Shown here: piece after piece, positions 48,801-60,800 of the stretch
How positions within the stretch are numbered: the first letter of the stretch is position 1
Layout of the letters: each line of letters begins with the position of its first letter
Source of the DNA: Branchipolynoe longqiensis
Lineage: Eukaryota > Annelida > Polychaeta > Phyllodocida > Polynoidae
DNA: 64,000 nucleotides
Direction of reading: 5' to 3'
NCBI GenBank assembly: GCA_030323885.1
Contig: CM059192.1
Coordinates: forward strand, 62,737,593-62,801,592
The notes under the pieces: generated by a model
Database searches by the model: none
The model's input: the letters and a program-made list of their open reading frames with translations, nothing else
What the model was told of the DNA's origin: nothing
Position numbers and translations under genes: made by a program

Positions 48801-51800
48801 ATGATCTCACCTGGAGTCAGATAACATTATCTTTCATTTTTATCGTGCTGAAGTTTGAATTCTGACTCCTCTTAACCACAAATCCTGCCCTTCCGGAAGG
48901 TAAGATTACCATCAGCTGAATCTGCATCAGTCCATTTAAAAAAAATCGAAAACTCAAGTTCAATGAGTGACAGATGGTCACAGAGAGCCCTGAAGAGCAT
49001 GTCCTTTTCTTCCACAGAGTCCTACAAAGGCTGCATAGCTATCTGTTTCCGGTCATTCTTAAGTTCATCTAAGGAAGATTTTGTGACTGAAATGCCGATC
49101 TTAGAATCCAAAATGAATTTGTGCCATACTTGGATTTGAGGTTTAAGAGCTGCAACCTTTTTAGATATTTACTTGTGTTTCAGCAGTTTCTTTTCAACCT
49201 TTTCACCAACCCACAAAACACAAGATCAATTAAATCCTCTACCATCTTCTCTGTCTTATCACATGTCTTCTCTTCCTTTTCACAAAATTCCTGATGTTAT
49301 TTTATCCAAGCGAAATTCCTGATGTTCCAATCGTCTTTTCTTTTCAATAACAATGTTCTTGCTAGCATCTTCCATTTTCTTTAACTTGTCCTTCAATCCA
49401 AGAAACAGTCCTATTGCCCTTCTACATGACTATAGAAATGTGATTCGAACCGGAAGTGCCAGAACTGGAAATGCTTAAAATCCACCAGCTATCACCAGCG
49501 ACCACCCGACGGTGGCCCGACGGTGCCCCAATGGTGGAAAATGCATGGCGACCAGCGGCGGGCCACCACTGTCGGCCGGACGGTGGCAAATATGGGGAAA
49601 AAGAACAGCAAAGAGCGGCAGACCACTACAATCGGCCCGATGGTGGCAAATATGTGGAAAATGAATGGCAACCAGTGGCGGGCCACCACCATCGGCCCGA
49701 CGGTGGCAAATATGTGGAAAATGCATGGCAACCAGCAGTACCACCACCGTTAGGCCGACGGGTGGAAAATGTGTGTCGACCGTGCGACCGATAGCCACCG
49801 TCGGTCTGATGGCTCTGTGCTATCTGGGTATGGTCTCCACCTTTTCTGTGGTAAACAACCAACATTCATGGTCAGTACGTGCTGAAAATAACGTACACGA
49901 AGTACCGTTTTTCATTAGAGGGAAAAGGTACAGGTGGTCTGGAAAACAAACAAACTCGGAATAGTTATATTTTGTGCCACAGGGTGGTGCATGCTTAGTA
50001 CTGAACTTTTCCACTTGGTGGTGTAGAGCGACCTAGATTGGTCATGTGACAGCTGTTGTTGTGAAGATGGCTGGGTGAGTGGAGAGAAGGGAGAGTAAAA
50101 CTGTGAGGTATCATCAATTTTCTTTAGAGTAGTTCAAACAGGATTTTATATTTGCTTTAATGTAAAATATATGTTAGTACAATTACATTGAATAATTCAA
50201 TCAGAAACACTTAGAAGGAAAACATTTTTTTTGTTGTTGAATGTAAAACGGTTTTGGACTGTATATGGGGTTTGAACCCACAGCAACAAACAACTTCAGA
50301 TTACAAGTTCAACACCCTAACCACGAGACTACAGAGGCCACATGTAGCTGGTTATCTCAGTTTTGGCTATTTGTGTATAGGACGTCATATATACAAGGTG
50401 TGTGTATGTATGTATATATGTGTGTGTATGTATATATGTGTGTGTATGTATGTATGTATGTATGTATGTATGTATGTATGTATGTATGTATGTATGTCTG
50501 CCTTGTATGTATGCCTTGTATATATACTAGACTAGTAACTAGTGCATATATCAAATGTATGTGCTGTGTGGCCATCATACGGCAACCCTAAAGTCACTGC
50601 ATGGCCGCCGCATGATAATTAGAAATTGTATATATGCACTAGTATATATGTCAAATATAGGTACAAGGATATACAAGGTATACACATGCAGGCATACATA
50701 CACCTTGTATATATGACATCGGATATACATGCATGGATGTATTCATACACCTTGTATGGTTAGGGTGTTACATGTATATCTTAGTACACTTACATTGCAT
50801 AATTCAGTAAGAAACACATATAGAAGGAAAATGTATTTTTGTTGTTGAATGTAAAATGTAGTGAACTGTATGGGGTTTGAACCCACAAGACCAACAACTT
50901 CAGAGTACAATTTCAACACCCTAACCACGAGACTACATATGTGTTACATATATATGTTAGTACACTTACATTGCATAATTCAACCAGAAACACATATAGA
51001 AGGAAAACATCTTTTTGTTGTTGAATGTAAAAAGTAGTGGACTTTATGGGGTTTGAACCCACAAGACCAACAACTTCAGAAGCCACAATTACTGGTCTCA
51101 GTTCAGGCTATTGCCATATAATAGTGTCTATGCATACCGTATGTGAGCAGTATGCATATCCTTGCCAGTCTAAATGTATGTGAGGATAAGCATGCATGTG
51201 TTTTGCGCGCATCCGTTTGAATTTTGTCAGTTACACTGTATATAAAAGGACAACTTTTTGTTATTGAATGTAAAAAGGAGTGAACCATATGGAGTGATAT
51301 ATGTGCATTTGAAAGTTTTTGACTTTCAGATCTTTTGTATTAGCTAATGCAGCAGCCGTTCCATACTGCTCAGATCAACCGGGCCTGAGCATTAATAGTT
51401 TGATGGGATCCGCTGCAAATACACAGGGTTCCAGTTTTAATGCTATGATGGCAGCAGCCATTCTGGTTGTGCCTATGCATTATCGTTTGGACGGGATCCA
51501 TCGCAAATACACCAGGTTCTGTGCTTAATGCTATGATGGCAGCAGCCATATTCTATGATCCAGCCGGACCTGAGCGTTAATGGCTTGACGGGATCTGCCG
51601 CAAATGCACAGATTTCCAGGTTTAATGCTATGATACCAGCGTCTGTTCTGGTCATGGGTTATCGGTTGGACGGGATCCATCGCAAATACGCCGGGTTCTG
51701 GGCTTAATGCTATGACAGCAGCAGCCGTTCCGCAGTGTATGTGCCGGCGGACGACTCAGGATTGCAGAACGTGCAATTCGTCATAGGTGAGTGTAGAAAC

Positions 51801-54800
51801 TGATATGGTGCTACAACCTCAGACCGTCCTACGACGCATATGCTGCGGAAAGGCGCATTTGCGATGGATCCCGTCCAAACGATAACACATAGGCATGACC
51901 AGAACGCCATGAAAAGATCACAAAAGTTTTGAAAACTAATAGAGGAACAATATTCTCCTAGGGTTTTGCCAGTTTCAATAGAAGAAAATATATTCTGGGG
52001 GCAGAGTTTGATGTAAATAACCATCAAGCCAATGGCAGTGCTGAAATCGTGTACGTGGCACCATAGAACCTAATACTTTGGAAAGGGCCATGAGGGGGTC
52101 GGGTGCCCCTAGATATGCCATAAGGAACGCTTGATGGGGAATTCACCCCATACTTGTAGTTCAGGGGTGAACGACAATATAGTCTAAATGAAGGCGAAAA
52201 TAGCTTTAGTATGGAACAGGAAGTAGAATGCCTGGCTCCAGTATCAAATGGCTGCAAAAAGACAAGATGGATGCGATAGAATGCCGTCGATTTAACTTTC
52301 AAAGTTCCTTAAAGTACATGTTTCATTATATTTTTCAACTCAAAAGTAGCAGGTAAATATGAAGACATATATAAAGAATATATTTTGCTTCTTCAATTAA
52401 GAATTTATCCGCTCAATTCATTTACCCAGCATGTCAAAATTCTTCCCGAACTTTTATATAGGGTTGCTTTTCACCCCTGCTGCAAGTGCGGGGTGAATCT
52501 TTGATCTAAAGGAACTCTTACACCATTTATAAAACATCTTCGTGTGTATGGCAGACCCTGAAAACATAGGTATATACACAGGAATTATGTTGTTAGCATC
52601 ACCACAGGCAGTGCAATGGCTATTTTTGTACTTCACGTTTTTCATGCATTATGATTACAGGATCCTATCTTCACACGTAAAAAATATACTGTTCGACTCC
52701 AAGGATTTTAAAGGACTTTTGATATATCATCTCGGGTACCAAACTAAACATATTCTTCCAGCGGGTTTGATTTCTGTTGCAATTAGTGGTGGGTTTTGTG
52801 AAAATATAGCTACCTTGACTGGACTACCAAGGCTAAGGGAGCAAACCCTAACAGTAACAGAAAACGATGTTACCGTGGCAGCATTAAGGGCAGTGATGAA
52901 TGGAACTCCCAACATCTCCTCACCAGCCACTGCAGGGACAAATAGCTGTCTTGATGTGTTCTTGCTGGTGTGAGACCTCTATTTGCTCCACATATTCAGC
53001 TAATTTGGGGAGCTGCTGAAGGGCCTGCAGCCGCCTCCAGCAACACTTCAACACTTTGCAAGCAGCTTTCATGAAGTAATGAAAGCAGTCTTTGTCGCAA
53101 TGCAACTGACAGCATGATGATGAATAATAAATACATATATATTTTTCAACATTTCCTGCTGTAAACCTTAAACGAAGGCATTTCATGGGACAGATATCCA
53201 AATAATAACACATCAAAAGATATTGAATCAAGTGTCCAGAAAATAACTATTTATGTGGTACGAATAGCTTTTTCAAAGCAAAGCTCTCATACATTAATTG
53301 CTAAAATAATTATTTTTATTCATGTAGTTGATGCTAATTTACCGCTTACCGCTTTCTGTGTGCATTCCCGAGTGGCTGGTGCTGAAGCATTGCGATTCAT
53401 TTCCTTGATCCAATCTGACTGCTTCGATAAGTTGTAGGCACCAGGTCCAGGCGTTTCCTTTGGTGTTGTACTATCATGCATAAATCGTGCACTCTTATTA
53501 TCAAGTACACTCCCACCCTAGAAAATGGATCGAATAAAAATTGTGTGGAAAATTAGGGTATTTTAATTCAAAAGAAAGGATGTTGGTCTATATTATTACT
53601 ATTAGATATATATATATTATGGAACGCTATTCTTGTTTTATTCAGTATTTTAACATATCATTAAATATTTAATGATATCATTAATTCAATTTTATCACAT
53701 CATTAAATGTATTTAATGATAATTTCAAATAATTTATTATGTGTTAAAATATTCTATATTTTATGATATCAACCGGCTTGTGACAGTGCACACTGATGGT
53801 GACTATAGAGCTGCCCCACTGGGAAATCAATCCACCGGCACCATCACCCGATATCCCACTCAGTCATATTATCCTGGCACTGAGCTGACCAGTCCTTGCC
53901 CTATCATAATAACGCCAAGCGCAGGCACATAAAACACAATGTCATCAAATGCATTTGATTATATCAACTATTTGATGATATCAAATATGTAAGATCATTA
54001 ATTCAATTTGATCATATCATTAAATATTTAATGATATCATTAATTCAATTTAATCATATCATGAAATGTATTTGAATATATGGTTAAAACAGGGGACTTT
54101 TTATTCTATTTAATCGTATGATGAAATACATCTTAGCATATCATCAAATGTATTTGATCATATTACTAAATTAATTTTATGATATGATTGAATATAGTAT
54201 ATTTAGTATGGAACACAATTTCTTGTTTTATTCAGTATTTTAATATATCATTAAATATTTAATGATATCATTAAATCATTTTTTTAAAATCATTAAATGT
54301 ATTTAATGATAGGTTCAAATAATTTTTGATATGTTTAAATATTCTCTCTTTGATGATATCAAAATGGATTTGAAGAGATCATCAAATGCCTTTGATGATA
54401 TGTCAAAATGGTACACCATTTAAACATCTGTAAAATTATATTTGATAATATCTTTAAATCGATTTAAAGTTGCATGGTCTAATGAAATATTTATTTGTCA
54501 AAACCAAAACATGTACGTACCTTCATTTGATTATATATATCCGGCTTAGATATTGGTGCATTAACTAGTGATTTGGGACACATATATAGAATAATCAGTG
54601 AATTTACTACCTCATCCATATGAACAACTACTTTGAGAAAGCCACCACACATTGCAATTAGGTCAATCTCGTGGCATCATTAGCCTTGACCCTCATTCCA
54701 AGTACCTAGTCAGGTTCTAGGATGTCCAGTCGTAGTATTGCTGGCGCCATAGCATGAGCTGATATAAAGTTGCATGGTCATACAACAATTTCTAAACATA

Positions 54801-57800
54801 CTTACATTTGATCCTATTTTTCCAACTCAGATGGGAAAATGTTAGACTGAAAATCTGAAGGTACCCAGTTTGATGATATTTGTACATTAGTTGATTAATG
54901 ATGGACAATTGGGCTTCCTCATTTCACTGCTCCTTGCCCTATCAGAATAATGCCGGTGAAGTAGCGACAAGCATACATTTTTAAGTCATTGGTTTGTCTT
55001 GACCAGGGTTCAAATCCAGGAATTTGAATCCCATGTCCTACCAAAATCAGAACTGGCTGCTCAATGCTTTTGACCACCCCTTCTGTTTACTTTGAATCCG
55101 GTCTGCTGGCTACTTCTTTAAAGCTACTTTATAAAACATTGAATATGTTTTATTTAAGGCCCTGTCACACTACGACCTATGGCGTTAGCGCGTGCGTAAT
55201 GTTTTGAAATAAAAATAAAATTTAAATAGGTTGGCATTCTCCTAACTTTTCGCGCTGCGGGCGGCCCGCGCAAGGTAAGAAGCGTACACAGAGCGTATGG
55301 CTGGTGTATGCGTGGCGTATAGTTTGTTCCTGTTTTACATCCTAGCAACATCTAAGGTCATATCAGGATGGGTACCGACTTGTGACAGTGCGCACTCATG
55401 GCGACTTTATAGTGCTGCCCCACTGTAAGACCAGGCCACCAGCACCAGCGACGTATACAAAACGTATAGCGACGTATACTCGGCATGCTGGGACGTGTAG
55501 TGACGGTTGGAGGTGACAGTTTCAGCATATGAGTAACGCACACCGACGTATGGTCAACGTACGCCTAGCGTGTCGACATGTGCGTAGCGTGTGCAAAACG
55601 TATTCAAAACTTATGCGTAACGTGTGCAAAGCATACTCATGATGTATGCAATCACCATTAGGCCACGCCCCGGTCATGTGATCGGTCGCCGATGGGTATA
55701 AATACCGTGGAGTGTTGGCTCTCTCCACACACTGCCACCATGCCTGCCAAGAAGAACATCACAGCTTCAGCTGCCTGCAAGGCTGCTATCACTACAGGAC
55801 TAGGGCATGGGAAAGGCAGGAAGAAACAGATTCTGCCAGCATCACCATCACCATCGCCGGTGTCATCACCTGCCTCCTCACCACACCACTCTCCATCACA
55901 GCACTCTCTATCACACCACTCTCCATCTAGCCAGCCTGAAGAGATGGAGATGGGAGTATGAGGTCGAGACCCAGATGCAGACTCAGAGCCAGACACGGCA
56001 CCCCCCTCCAGCTCTCCATCTACTGCTTCCCATGGGAGCTTGTGTGCGTTATCCGTCGCCTCCACCACCTCGGCCTCCGCCTCAGCCTCCACTAGCACCT
56101 TCGGCTTCGCCACGGCCAAGAAGAAGAGGGCAAAAAAAGTGACTGTTCTCTGTCGCTAGTGCAGGAGAATCCAGTCATCTGGAACGTCAAAGGTTGTTCC
56201 AAACTCTCCATGAGAAGTCCAGTAGGAGACCAGGTTGCAAAATAGTGAGGTCGATTGCAGAGGAGGTCCCATACCCAGGATGAACATAAGTATGGGACCC
56301 ATCATTCAGAAAGCTTTAAGCGCGATTGCTTAGGAAATTCTCAACTCCCCTGCCCTTGCTGTTTGTATTTGCACTACCACATATGGGGTTGTGTGCATTG
56401 AAGTCCCCCATTAACATGTAGTGTTTTAGAGCAATCTGATCAGTAGTCTTTATATATGTTTCTTGTAAGCAAAGGGTAAGAGGGTCAAGCCTCTCACAAA
56501 GCAATCGCACAGCATTGAAGTTTGCTCTAAAACCTTGGCAGTTCCATTGAAGAAGAGATATACCTGGCATCAAGGCGGTGAATGGATGGGTGATCTCCCC
56601 CTCATTTTCACTTTGGGGGAGACGCTGCGAACACGACTTGGCGCAGCCTCAGCCATTTCTTCTTCGTCTAATGCGTAAAACTTATTTTTAAGGGACATAG
56701 ATCCCTTCTGCTCCCTATCGGGAGCAGCTTTCCTTTGTTTTTATGCTGGACCCTTTTCGGTCGTCGGTTTTTGTTTTTTTAAACTTTGTTTGTATCTTTC
56801 ACTCGGATTCGGATCAGTTTGGACAGTGGTTCTCTTCATCAAAGAAACCACGCTCTGGAAACCAGAAATACTGCACTTTGGTTGATCCAAATTCAACCAT
56901 GTGCAGTCGGTCTGACATTCGATTGTGCTGGTGGAGGGTTTGACCTCAGAGGTATAGGAGCGGGGAGGGGATGCACCCCTCAACCAATTTCCTAGCCTCT
57001 GGGTAGCTGATGTTGTTTTCAGTTTTCACCCTTTGTACAGCTTTTTCTTTTTTCCACACAGGACAATCTTTCAATATGGCCATGTGGGCACCTTGACAGT
57101 TAAAGCATTTAACTGTGTTTTTGCAGTTTGTATTTTCGTGCCCTTTCTGGAGCAGTTGTGTCTGCCATGACCATACTTCTGGCATTGGAAGTATCGGAGT
57201 GGATTTGGAATAAACAAATCCACATCAACGATTAAGTACCCAATTTTCAACTTCTTAGTCAGGTTTTGTCCCTCTCTCCATGCTCCGGGGACAAAGTTGT
57301 GGTTCCCAGAATCTGGATGATCCAGCTCCTGGTTCTGCAGCCCTGGGTAGCGCATCCTCACCATGCATGCAGTGATGATGACCTTCACGGTGAAGGGGTG
57401 GTGCTGCATAGTCATCAGCAGCACCTGGAAGCAGTTGGCTAGGATGCCAAATGCATTCTCCACCACTCTCCTAGCTTGGGAGAGCCGGTAGTTGAAGAGT
57501 CGCTCCTCATTTGTCAACCCCCTCCTGCTGTACAGCTTCATCATCGTCGGCCGCAGGGCGAAGGCATCATCACCGATGAGGAAATACGGCACATCCTTTG
57601 GGCCTTTCACGATCGGTTCGGGGTCCGGAAAACCGATGGTGCCACCTTCAGTGCCCGCCTTCAGCTCCGAGTTGTTGTAGATCTGGGCGTCAGATGCGGA
57701 GCCCATACCTCCAAGATCTGCCCAGATGAACTTGTAGTCGCGCTTACAAGCGCCAACAGGACCATGGAGTAAAACCCCTTGTAATTGTAACCCACTCTTT

Positions 57801-60800
57801 GGAGGGCACCTGCAGGCGATGTGATTCCCATCCAGAGTGCCACAGGTATGGGGGAAGTTCCACTTCTCCAGGAATTGGTCGGCGATGGCATGCCATACTT
57901 GTGGAGTCGCGAGGCACATCATGACCTCATCCAGGTACTCATCGATGAGGGCCTGACACACTTCACACACAATGAGCGACTGTGAGTGATTGATTGATTG
58001 GTTTCTTTACGCCATGTCATTAGCATAGGCCATATTCATGGCGAGAATTGTTTGTTTTTTATTCAACCTTTACATATAATGTAAAAGCATGCAATCAATT
58101 ATGTGTCAATAGACACTTATGAATTTTTAAAAGCTCACAATCATATAATTAAATAAAATAGATGAAAGAATTAATTGAATAACAATTGTTTTAATGAACT
58201 ATATGAGGTGGTACAGACCAGCTGCCCTCATCATGGCTAAAATGTCTTCTTGTTTTACTTGAGTAAAAAGGTCATGCATGCTGTTTGCAGTGTAAAATTG
58301 TTGGTGCAGTGCCATAAAATCGATACAGTTTAGTAAAATGTGCTTGACTGTCAGGAGGGACTGACATCCAATACAATGAGGGGGAGTATCCTCCTTGAGC
58401 AGGAAAATGTCTGTTAGCCACGAGTGGCCAATACGGCAAAGGCTAAGGACCACTTGCTCCCGCCGATCCCCCTCATGAGACTGTGGTTGTTTTCCCAAAG
58501 CCCTTTCAATTTCATGCAATTTGTTAACGTTTTCATCCCACTCACTTTGCCATTTGGATTTGATGTGGGTGGCTATTAGTGGTTTCAGCTCAGAGTGGAG
58601 TATCAGACATGGTTCAACATCATAGTTCAGAGCCTCCTTTATCGGTGAGTATTTGTTCCCAGATGCCAGGTGTTGCAGAGTAAGTGCGATCTTCAGCCCA
58701 GGCTCGAGCAGCACCCTGTATGGTGTGTACTTTTTGGTGATTCTGGGTCCTACTCTCGGCACAATCTCGTGAAACATCTGGGGAGGCATCCGCATAAAGT
58801 TGACGAACAACGCAGTGTCCTCGCTTCGGAGCTCAACCATAAGCTTGTCATACAACCCAAACTGTGGCTGCCTCACGATCCAGGGTCTGACCCACATTCT
58901 CTGCTGCTGCCTCCTCCTTTGCCTATTGACACGGGCCACCAGAAGCGCCATGAGGTAGAGATCTAGCTCATGCTGGTAAATGGCAACTCGGTAGTGATGC
59001 TAGAACTGTAGATGGAGTGTAGGGACATCCATCCTCTCTGAAGAGTTGATCAAGTGCGTCTGCTGGAAGAAGCCAGGTGGTGCCTTGATATACCGACCGC
59101 CAACACGCTGGCATACGTTAGGGGCATGCTCGCATATGCTAGGGGCATGCTCACATACATTAATGGAACGTTGTGAGTATGTTATATACGTCAGAGACAT
59201 GCACGGGGCGCGGGTTGTACGTATGGCTAACATGTACTAACATATCCCAACATATCCCTAATGTACGCCAAGGTACACCTAACATACACATAGCGTATGA
59301 GGAATGTACGAGCCACAGGTCGACACACGTTGGAAATTTTGAACATGCACAAAATTTGTTCAGAGCGTAAGACGACGTATAACGACGTATAACGAACGTA
59401 CGCGACATATGCCCAATGTATACGTAATGGATGACAATGTACGTCGACGTGTTGATCGAAAATCACATATTTCGGCATACGCTAAGGCTATACGTCGTAG
59501 TCTGACAGGCCCTCCACAGATGCACAATTACATCAATAAATTAATATGTATACCCAATTTGATTAATTATGTGATGTGACTAAAATTAAATATATGATAA
59601 TGTGGCTGAGTGGGAAATTGAATTATGGTGCCGTTGGCCTGGTCTCCCAGTGGGGCAGTACTATAAAGCTAGATAGAATGGCCGAATAAGTAGAGCACCC
59701 GCCTCCCATTTTGGTAGGTCATGGAATTCGAATCCTGGTTGAGTCAAACCAATGATTTAAAAATGGATACTTGTCGCTATCTAGCTTGGTATTCGGCATT
59801 ACTCGGATATGGTTAGGGGCAGGGGAAATAGTTAGATCAAATTGTCTGTGACTCAAAATTCGCGAGCTTAATCAACTGATGTACCAAAAAAACACACACA
59901 CACACACACACACACAAACTGGGTATCTTCAGATTGTTAGTTTATCACTGTCCCACCTGAGTTGGAAATATAAGATTAAATGTAAATATGTGGTTTGATT
60001 TTGACAACAAAAATTATTCTTCATCAGACCATGCAGTTCTAAAACAAGTTTCGATCTCATGGGTTTGAATCCCATGACCTACCACAACTATATCAGTAGG
60101 TCAGCTCACATCACATAAGTGAGTGAGTGACTTGACCACATCACATCATGTGCAAACAAACAAATGATGCATCAGTAGAAAATACCAGGAGACCAGGCTA
60201 CATTTGAATTAGGTCATTCAACATCACATGGTCATCGCGAGACGTCAATACGCGTCATAGCATGAGGACTTTTAGAAAGCTTGCCAAAAGTATTTTGGGT
60301 TCTTTCACCTCAAATTGCTTCAAAACTAGCAATTTTTCATCAAAATGACTCCGGACTAATTTTGATTAGTAGGTTATAACGATCAAATTGATGTATTTAT
60401 CTAAAAAATAAAATAAAATTTCAAACGCCATCGGAAGAGGGAGAGAGGGAGAGGGAGGGAGAGGGAGGGAGAGGGAGGGGGAGGGGGGGGGGACAAGGAT
60501 GGGGACGGGGAAGGGGAGAGAGGGAGATACAGGAAAGAGGGGGATACGGGAGCGAGGAGGGTATGACAGAGAGGGGGATACGGCAGAGTGGGGGAGGGTG
60601 GAGAGGGGACGGGGACGAGAGAGGGGGACGGGGAGAGGGAGGGGGCGGGGGAGGGGGAGTGGGATATCATCAAATGCATCCGACGTCAATGGAGCATCCT
60701 TTATCTAGGAGTCAACTTAGTCCTATTTAAACAGATCATCAAATCGATTTAATGATATGATTAATTATGTCTGTATTTTAACATATCATCAAATCGATTT

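Larger units (their letters stand above)
55157..59513. mobile_element. PIF/Harbinger transposon, 4.36 kb composite
   Basis: The ends AGGCCCTGTCACACTACGAC and AGGGCCTGTCAGACTACGAC (read inward) continue as imperfect inverted repeats for about 34 bp. Sub-terminal zones at both ends are rich in CGTATG words. Inside, a TATA-driven gene on plus (55,740-56,183) and a DDE transposase on minus (58,951-57,256) converge, the normal Harbinger two-gene layout. The left flank is TTA, but the right flank is CCA, so the target duplication is not intact. Two LINE pieces and a SINE scrap have been added. Confidence 0.8.

Noticed and set aside
50254..50591. Open frames across the TGTA microsatellite
   Set aside because: Pure repeat translation, no conserved residues.
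55157..59513. Treating the transposase as an active or domesticated host gene
   Set aside because: The transposase is split by a LINE, loses its own C-terminus, and the accessory gene has a stop and truncation; no evidence of expression can be had from sequence.
60366..60689. 107-codon Pro/Leu-rich frame
   Set aside because: Translation of a GA-rich tract.
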